From the NCBI GenBank assembly GCA_964459445.1, contig CAYWMP010000036.1, positions 1 to 37,820 on the forward strand: a stretch of 37,820 nucleotides of DNA. The letters are read 5' to 3'. Positions 34,161-37,820 of the stretch are shown here, piece after piece (position 1 is the first letter of the stretch; every line of letters starts with the position of its first letter). The notes beneath the pieces were generated by a model, which worked only from the letters and a program-made list of their open reading frames with translations, did no database searches and was not told where the DNA came from. This DNA is from CAYWMP01 sp964459445. GTDB lineage: Bacteria; Desulfobacterota; DSM-4660; Desulfatiglandales; HGW-15. The translations under genes were made by a program, and so were the position numbers.

Positions 34161-34622
34161 ATGGACCCAATGATAATTGCTATGGTCGGTGTTGGCGGAA
34201 CCATTACAGGAGTCCTTCTTGGGGCTTGGATAACTTACAAGTTTTCTCTCTTTCTGTCTCAACGAGCCGAAAAGCACAGTGCTTCTCTCAAGCTCAGGCA
34301 AGCTTTCAAGGATGAGATTCTGGCTCTTAATCCTGCCCATCATGCTATTGACGATGATATCCCTGTTTTCTTGAAAAATGCTTTCAGTAGACATGAAGCT
34401 GCTGTCTATGACTTTTCCTTTTTCCTGAAAACTAAGACAAAGACCGCTTTCTATAAAGCATGGCAGGAATATTATTGCCATCCAGACGCACGCAATGAAA
34501 ATACTATACCTTTTTTGGAACAATATTCTTGTCGTGGTCTTACGATTAGTCAAATTCATGATATGAAAAACCTCGTGAAATCTCGCCTCGAAGCGATTTT
34601 AAGGTTTGCAGAAAAAACATAA
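34161..34622 (+). CDS. Membrane-anchored hypothetical protein, 153 aa
   Basis: A 153-residue protein with one N-terminal membrane helix (residues 4-28) followed by a soluble helical domain starting 'LKLRQAFKDEILAL' and ending 'VKSRLEAILRFAEKT'. AAGGA six bases upstream supports the ATG. The N-terminal anchor plus about 120-residue helical domain is a recurring, uncharacterised type among integron cassettes. It lies directly before attC site D, and the site's R'' box overlaps its TAA stop. Function unknown. Confidence 0.7.
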   Translation: MDPMIIAMVGVGGTITGVLLGAWITYKFSLFLSQRAEKHSASLKLRQAFKDEILALNPAHHAIDDDIPVFLKNAFSRHEAAVYDFSFFLKTKTKTAFYKAWQEYYCHPDARNENTIPFLEQYSCRGLTISQIHDMKNLVKSRLEAILRFAEKT

Positions 34623-34689
34623 CCAACCCTTTAACTCAGACCGGCCTAAAAACCGCCCGGCTACCGGCTGGTTAAGGATAGCGTTAGGG
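34621..34689 (+). repeat. attC-like integron recombination site D (69 bp)
   Basis: R'' AACCAAC overlaps the stop codon of the preceding gene. L'' TTAACTCAGACCGG pairs with L' CCGGCTGGTTAA with every base matched except an extra T and an extra A in L'' (extrahelical bases). R' is GTTAGGG. This is the last attC recognised in the array. Confidence 0.72.
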
Positions 34690-34819
34690 TTTCTGCTTTT
34701 ATGATACTAGAAACGCCTCATTTTTAAGTATACCTCTAGTAATCATTCCTCTGTGTTTCTGATCAAGGATTCGTTTCAGATCCGCAATCAGCACCAATTC
34801 AAATATTCTTCCAGACATC

Positions 34820-34837
34820 TTGGACAACGTTGTCCAA
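34820..34837. repeat. 18-bp perfect palindrome
   Basis: TTGGACAACGTTGTCCAA reads the same on both strands. Such sites are often operators for dimeric regulators or remnants of recombination sites, but there is no neighbouring gene start. Confidence 0.7.
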
Positions 34838-35190
34838 AAAACCGCAGTTCATAGGTTGAAAGCGAAAAATCTCGCTTAACCTTCCAGTATCTCAAGGCAA
34901 TCAGGTAATTCGTTCACTTCATTTTCCCTTTAAGGATACCGGCCTCGCCACTATTCTGGCTGCACGGCTCACTACTGTGTGGATGTGAAAGGTATCGTCT
35001 CTGTGTTGATGCTATGCTGAGATTGGGGGCGGGGGCTATAATGAATCGATCATGTTTTTTCTGTTCTCATGATATGAGGGCCCCGGTTCCACACGGCAGG
35101 ATTGAGAAATGTCGATGATTGCGATACACACACTTCACTCTGTCTGTTCAGGGATTTTATCAGGAAGGTAATAAGGGCTTGATATTACAG

Positions 35191-35203
35191 ATGGTGCGAG
35201 AGA
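35191..35203. repeat. 13-bp duplicate of tRNA-Leu 3' end (candidate att site)
   Basis: ATGGTGCGAGAGA is identical to 36743-36755, which is the last 12 bases of tRNA-Leu, CCA included, plus one flanking base. It is in the orientation and position expected for the distal att copy of an element inserted at the tRNA 3' end. Confidence 0.6.
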
Positions 35204-35280
35204 CCTAGTAGTGACCAAATAACAGGGGATCTTCTTAGAGAGTCCCCATTTCTTATGTGCTTATCACATAATAGATTTAT

Positions 35281-35308
35281 TTGACATATCCATCATATGA
35301 TATATAAT
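35281..35308 (+). promoter_or_regulatory. Consensus promoter with internal palindrome for the toxin-antitoxin operon
   Basis: TTGACA (35281-35286), a 16-base spacer and TATAAT (35303-35308): both hexamers are perfect. The spacer contains the palindrome ATCATATGAT (35292-35301), a likely operator where the HTH antitoxin would block RNA polymerase. Confidence 0.75.
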
Positions 35309-35355
35309 ATCCCCAAAAGATTAGGATGGGCGCGGGTGATGGAGGATGACACATA

Positions 35356-35721
35356 TTGGGCCAGGTGAAGAGAGAGCTTGCTGCTAAGTTTCTGAAAGAG
35401 TTTAAGATGATAGCCACAAAGGGGAGAGGAATTGACATAGTATCCCGGCGCAAGAATCTTGATTCCCTAGCCAAGCTAGGCCTGACTAAGAGGAACTGCA
35501 AAGATGAGATATTAGGCCTCTCCGTTGTCGATTACTGTGCCGGTCCAAAGCCGGATAAGGATAGGTCGGGGCAAATCTGGGAATTCGGGAAGCGGATCTC
35601 CGGCCGGAACGTCTATATTAAGCTCAAAATTGGTCAGGTGGGTCAGCAAAAAATAGCAAAATGCATTTCCTTCCATGAGGCAGAATTTCCACTTTGTTTT
35701 CCTTTCAGGGGAGATCCATGA
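35356..35721 (+). CDS. MqsR-like toxin
   Basis: A 121-aa protein resembling the MqsR family of RelE-fold mRNA interferases. An N-terminal helix ('LAAKFLKEF') precedes 'LAKLGLTKRNCKDEILGLSV', a 'DYCAGPKPDKDRSGQIWEFG' segment and the core strand 'GRNVYIKLKIGQ', which matches MqsR 'LYIKL'. No ATG exists; TTG 35356 has GGAGG ten bases upstream, and GTG 35365 is an alternative. It is the first gene of a two-gene operon, as in E. coli mqsRA, 18 bases before its antitoxin. The last 15 residues ('AEFPLCFPFRGDP') extend past the usual MqsR end. Confidence 0.75.
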   Translation: MGQVKRELAAKFLKEFKMIATKGRGIDIVSRRKNLDSLAKLGLTKRNCKDEILGLSVVDYCAGPKPDKDRSGQIWEFGKRISGRNVYIKLKIGQVGQQKIAKCISFHEAEFPLCFPFRGDP

Positions 35722-35739
35722 GGAAAGGGGGGATGTGAT

Positions 35740-36735
35740 ATGAGAGGAATCTGTCCAAACTGCGAAAAAGAGACTGACCTTGAATTGATTCATGCAACCG
35801 AGGATATTGAGGTGCGTGGAGAAAAAATCAAGGTCGGCATGGAATATTATAGATGTTTGTCCTGTGGTGAGGAGTTTGATGATCCAGGCTCCGATGATGA
35901 TCCCCTGGATAGGGCATATAGGGAGTATCGGCGCCGGCATGGAATGGTCCAACCTGAAGAAATTCGAAATCTACGAAAAAGATATGGGCTTACCCAGCAT
36001 GAAATGGCCAAGCTGCTTGGATGGGGCCTTGCCACGTTGAGTCGATATGAAAACGGGGCACTTCAGGATGAAGCTCATGATAAGACGTTACGTCTTGCAA
36101 GGGAACCGCGAAATCTTTTAAAGCTTATCGAGGAAACACCGCATGCCTTGCCTGATGAGAGAAAGGAGGCAATACTCAACCAACTCCGGGCATCTGAAGA
36201 GGAGGTTTATTCTCTTGAAAGGATATATGAGGAAAGATTTGGAAAGTATGAAGCATATGAACTAAGTGGATACCGAAAGCTCAATCTCGCAAAGCTTTTG
36301 AACGCCATTCTCTTCTTTTCCGCAGAGGGTGTCTTTAAAACAAGCTTGAATAAGCTTCTCTTCTATGCAGATTTTAAACACTACAAAGAACATGCAATAT
36401 CAATTACCGGCGCCCGATACGCCAGGATCCCCTTTGGTCCGGCACCGGATAAATGGCAACACTATTTTTCCATGCTGATTGAAGAGAATGCTTTGAGAAG
36501 CGACGAAGTCTTTTATAATGATGAAATATCCGGTGAAAAATTTACATCACAAAAGAAACCAGATCTCAACTGCTTCGATAATACCGAGTTATTGATCCTC
36601 ACAACTGTTAAGGAACACTTTAAAGAATGGTCTGCGAAGAGAATCTCAGATTTTTCCCATGAGGAGAGGGGATACAGGGAAACGCCTAACGGTCACATGA
36701 TATCGTACACGTACGCTGAGGAATTGCAGATTTAG
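35740..36735 (+). CDS. MqsA/XRE/Panacea composite antitoxin
   Basis: A 331-aa antitoxin with three parts. First, a zinc ribbon with C5, C8, C39 and C42, the same spacing as E. coli MqsA. Second, an XRE-type HTH (about 70-125, 'LRKRYGLTQHEMAKLLGWG' and 'LSRYENG'). Third, after a helical linker, a Panacea/SocA-like DUF4065 domain (about 180-330, 'LNKLLFYADFKHYKEH', 'ARYARIPFGPAP'). Panacea domains are promiscuous antitoxin domains that neutralise varied toxins. The HTH suggests operon autorepression at the upstream palindrome. The gene follows the MqsR-like toxin by 18 bases. Confidence 0.85.
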   Translation: MRGICPNCEKETDLELIHATEDIEVRGEKIKVGMEYYRCLSCGEEFDDPGSDDDPLDRAYREYRRRHGMVQPEEIRNLRKRYGLTQHEMAKLLGWGLATLSRYENGALQDEAHDKTLRLAREPRNLLKLIEETPHALPDERKEAILNQLRASEEEVYSLERIYEERFGKYEAYELSGYRKLNLAKLLNAILFFSAEGVFKTSLNKLLFYADFKHYKEHAISITGARYARIPFGPAPDKWQHYFSMLIEENALRSDEVFYNDEISGEKFTSQKKPDLNCFDNTELLILTTVKEHFKEWSAKRISDFSHEERGYRETPNGHMISYTYAEELQI

Positions 36736-36742
36736 CCGTTAA

Positions 36743-36755
36743 ATGGTGCGAGAGA
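36743..36755. repeat. tRNA-side copy of the 13-bp att-like repeat
   Basis: ATGGTGCGAGAGA at the tRNA-Leu 3' end, matching 35191-35203 exactly. The two copies bracket about 1.55 kb holding only the MqsR-like toxin and its antitoxin. Confidence 0.6.
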
Positions 36756-36828
36756 GGGGAGTCGAACCCCTACGCCCTAAGGTACTGGATCCTAAATCCA
36801 GCGCGTCTACCAGTTCCGCCACTCTCGC
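36744..36828 (-). tRNA. tRNA-Leu (anticodon TAG)
   Basis: On the minus strand: acceptor GCGAGAG paired with CTCTCGC, D arm with TGGCGGAACTGGTAGAC, anticodon stem CTGGA/TCCAG around TTTAGGA (anticodon TAG), a long variable arm typical of class II tRNAs, and T arm with GTTCGACTC. CCA is encoded at 36744-36746. The 3' end is duplicated at 35191, so it seems to have served as an integration site. Confidence 0.95.
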
Positions 36829-36864
36829 AACACAGACATATTCTTATGATTTTTGTCGGGCCTG

Positions 36865-37605
36865 TCAAGATTTATTGGGTGTCTGAACAATCCGGTCGAA
36901 TTCCCGGGTAAAGCGATCCATAAGGCCCTCATCCGCAAAAGAATAGTGCGAATTGTTCCCGATGATGACGTGGTCAAGCACTTGAATCATTAAGATTCGA
37001 GCTGCCCAAACCAGATCGCGGGTAAGCTTATGGTCTTCAGGGGACGGATGAGGATCGCCGGAAGGATGATTGTGAACAAAGACAAGGGATGCTGCCCTGT
37101 TTTCGAGGGCGCGGGTCATGATTTCTCTAGGGTAAACGGCGCTTCCGGACAGACTTCCCACAAAGACATCCTCGTCTGTGATGAGCTCGTTTTTCCGATT
37201 TAGAAAAAGTACCTTAAAGACTTCCCGTTTTAGGTCTCTCATGGCATGAAACAAATAATCAAAAACGACCTTGGAGGAACCAAAGAAGACCTGCCCGGTT
37301 GCCTTATCCCTCAGGTACCTTCCTGCCACTTGATGAACAAGATTCAGATAAAGCGCACTTTTTTGGCCGATGCCTTTGATTTCAGTGAGTTTGGTAACGG
37401 GGGCCGAAAGAACGCCGGAAAGGTTTTTAAACCTTTTCATGGCCTCTCTTGCCTGGGGTTTTGTATCTTTCCTGGGCGTTCCCAGGGTAAGGAGGAACTC
37501 GACGATTTCCTCGTCCGAGAATCGTTCGATCCCGCCCTCGATATATTTGTCCCTGAGTCTGGATCGATGACCTTCAGTCTTCTTTTTCCAATCTTGCTGT
37601 TCCAT
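36865..37605 (-). CDS. radC: RadC/JAB-domain protein
   Basis: A 246-aa RadC family protein. The JAMM metalloprotease-like signature 'HNHPSGDPHPSPED' is complete, and an N-terminal helix-hairpin-helix is visible in 'TKLTEIKGIGQKSALYL'. Historically linked to DNA repair, though the biochemical role is uncertain; the motif suggests a Zn isopeptidase-like site. The N-terminal 'HRSRLRDKYIEGG' is the family start. GGAGG nine bases before the ATG supports the start. It lies beside tRNA-Leu on the same strand. Confidence 0.92.
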   Translation of the reverse strand: MEQQDWKKKTEGHRSRLRDKYIEGGIERFSDEEIVEFLLTLGTPRKDTKPQAREAMKRFKNLSGVLSAPVTKLTEIKGIGQKSALYLNLVHQVAGRYLRDKATGQVFFGSSKVVFDYLFHAMRDLKREVFKVLFLNRKNELITDEDVFVGSLSGSAVYPREIMTRALENRAASLVFVHNHPSGDPHPSPEDHKLTRDLVWAARILMIQVLDHVIIGNNSHYSFADEGLMDRFTREFDRIVQTPNKS

Positions 37606-37744
37606 ATCCCGAATCCTCCAAAATAGCGCTGACTAAAACGCAACAGTTCAGCCATAATCAGACAGGATAAACATGATTGTCAGGATGATTTGTCTCGAAC
37701 AAAGAACTCAAAGCATTATCATGGGTGGCCGGTTATTTGATTAG

Positions 37745-37820
37745 ATCGTCTAAAAGCATTATGTGGAGCACTTGATAACAATAATAAGTTAACTTATTAT
37801 TGTCATTCGAGATCTCAACA
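37745..37820. repeat. Palindromic repeat element, copy 2, cut by window end
   Basis: ATCGTCTAAAAGC, ATTAT and GTGGAGCACTTGA reproduce the arms of the element at 5770-5900, here without the 38-base insertion. The centre is a 26-bp perfect palindrome (37778-37803; half-site ACAATAATAAGTT). The right arm begins as CATTCGAGATCTC, degenerate against the left, and leaves the window. Confidence 0.7.

Larger units (their letters stand above)
34690..35280. other. 591-bp region without genes, with palindrome and tRNA fragment
   Basis: No supported gene. It holds an 18-bp perfect palindrome (34820-34837), a 13-bp copy of the tRNA-Leu 3' end (35191-35203), and a hairpin GGGGA/TCCCC (35225-35247) followed by a short T-rich stretch. 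It separates the cassette array from the toxin-antitoxin locus. Confidence 0.6.

Noticed and set aside
34038..34559. 173-aa minus-strand frame with membrane-like segments
   Set aside because: Antisense to a cassette gene that has a ribosome site and correct cassette orientation.

Overview
The window looks like a scaffold from a Desulfobacterota (deltaproteobacterial, sulfate-reducer-like) genome, probably metagenome-derived. The main evidence is an alternative heme (siroheme-dependent, Ahb) gene cluster, a PurL carrying tandem PurS-like domains, a ClpX-like ATPase without a zinc finger, and several tiny proteins of the kind common in that phylum. A run of exactly 100 N at 17861-17960 marks an assembly gap. 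Two genes (prmA and a DUF5677-type gene) carry one-base frameshifts at homopolymers, so some broken genes may be sequence errors.

Layout. 1-5.6 kb: a small MshEN-like protein, two tandem terminators, a beta-CASP metallo-hydrolase, a frameshifted PrmA, a VapBC-type toxin-antitoxin pair and a GHKL ATPase, then a palindromic repeat that recurs at the right edge of the window. 6-9.5 kb: four co-directional genes (hotdog thioesterase, metallo-beta-lactamase hydrolase, alpha/beta hydrolase, DegP/HtrA protease). 9.5-13.4 kb: purL-purQ on the minus strand, divergent from a ClpX-like AAA+ ATPase. 15.6-19.6 kb: ahbC-hemB-[gap]-ahbD-ahbA, which together cover porphobilinogen synthesis and conversion of siroheme to heme b. 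19.6-25.7 kb: a REP-like inverted repeat, a small membrane protein, tRNA-Arg(CCG), an acidic internally repeated protein, valS and speE. 25.7-29.5 kb: gene-poor DNA with short tandem repeats, two tiny basic proteins, an SpoU methyltransferase, and decayed accessory genes: a RAYT transposase remnant abutting a truncated HEPN gene beside its intact MNT partner.

The right third is the most unusual part. Between about 29.9 and 34.7 kb lie short, unrelated, co-oriented genes. Four attC-like recombination sites (30558, 32022, 33018, 34621) separate several of them, each ending in a GTT core and three having extrahelical bases in the left arm. No integron integrase is visible, so this looks like an integron cassette cluster lacking an integrase (CALIN). 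One cassette encodes a caspase/CHAT-like His-Cys protein. Next is a hybrid toxin-antitoxin locus: an MqsR-like toxin with an antitoxin combining an MqsA-type zinc ribbon, an XRE HTH and a Panacea (DUF4065) domain. Its promoter has perfect -35 and -10 hexamers around a palindrome. The locus lies between the 3' end of tRNA-Leu(TAG) and a 13-bp copy of that end at 35191, as expected for a small element inserted at the tRNA. radC and a second copy of the palindromic repeat close the window.

All assignments come from reading sequence and motifs by eye; no database search was run.
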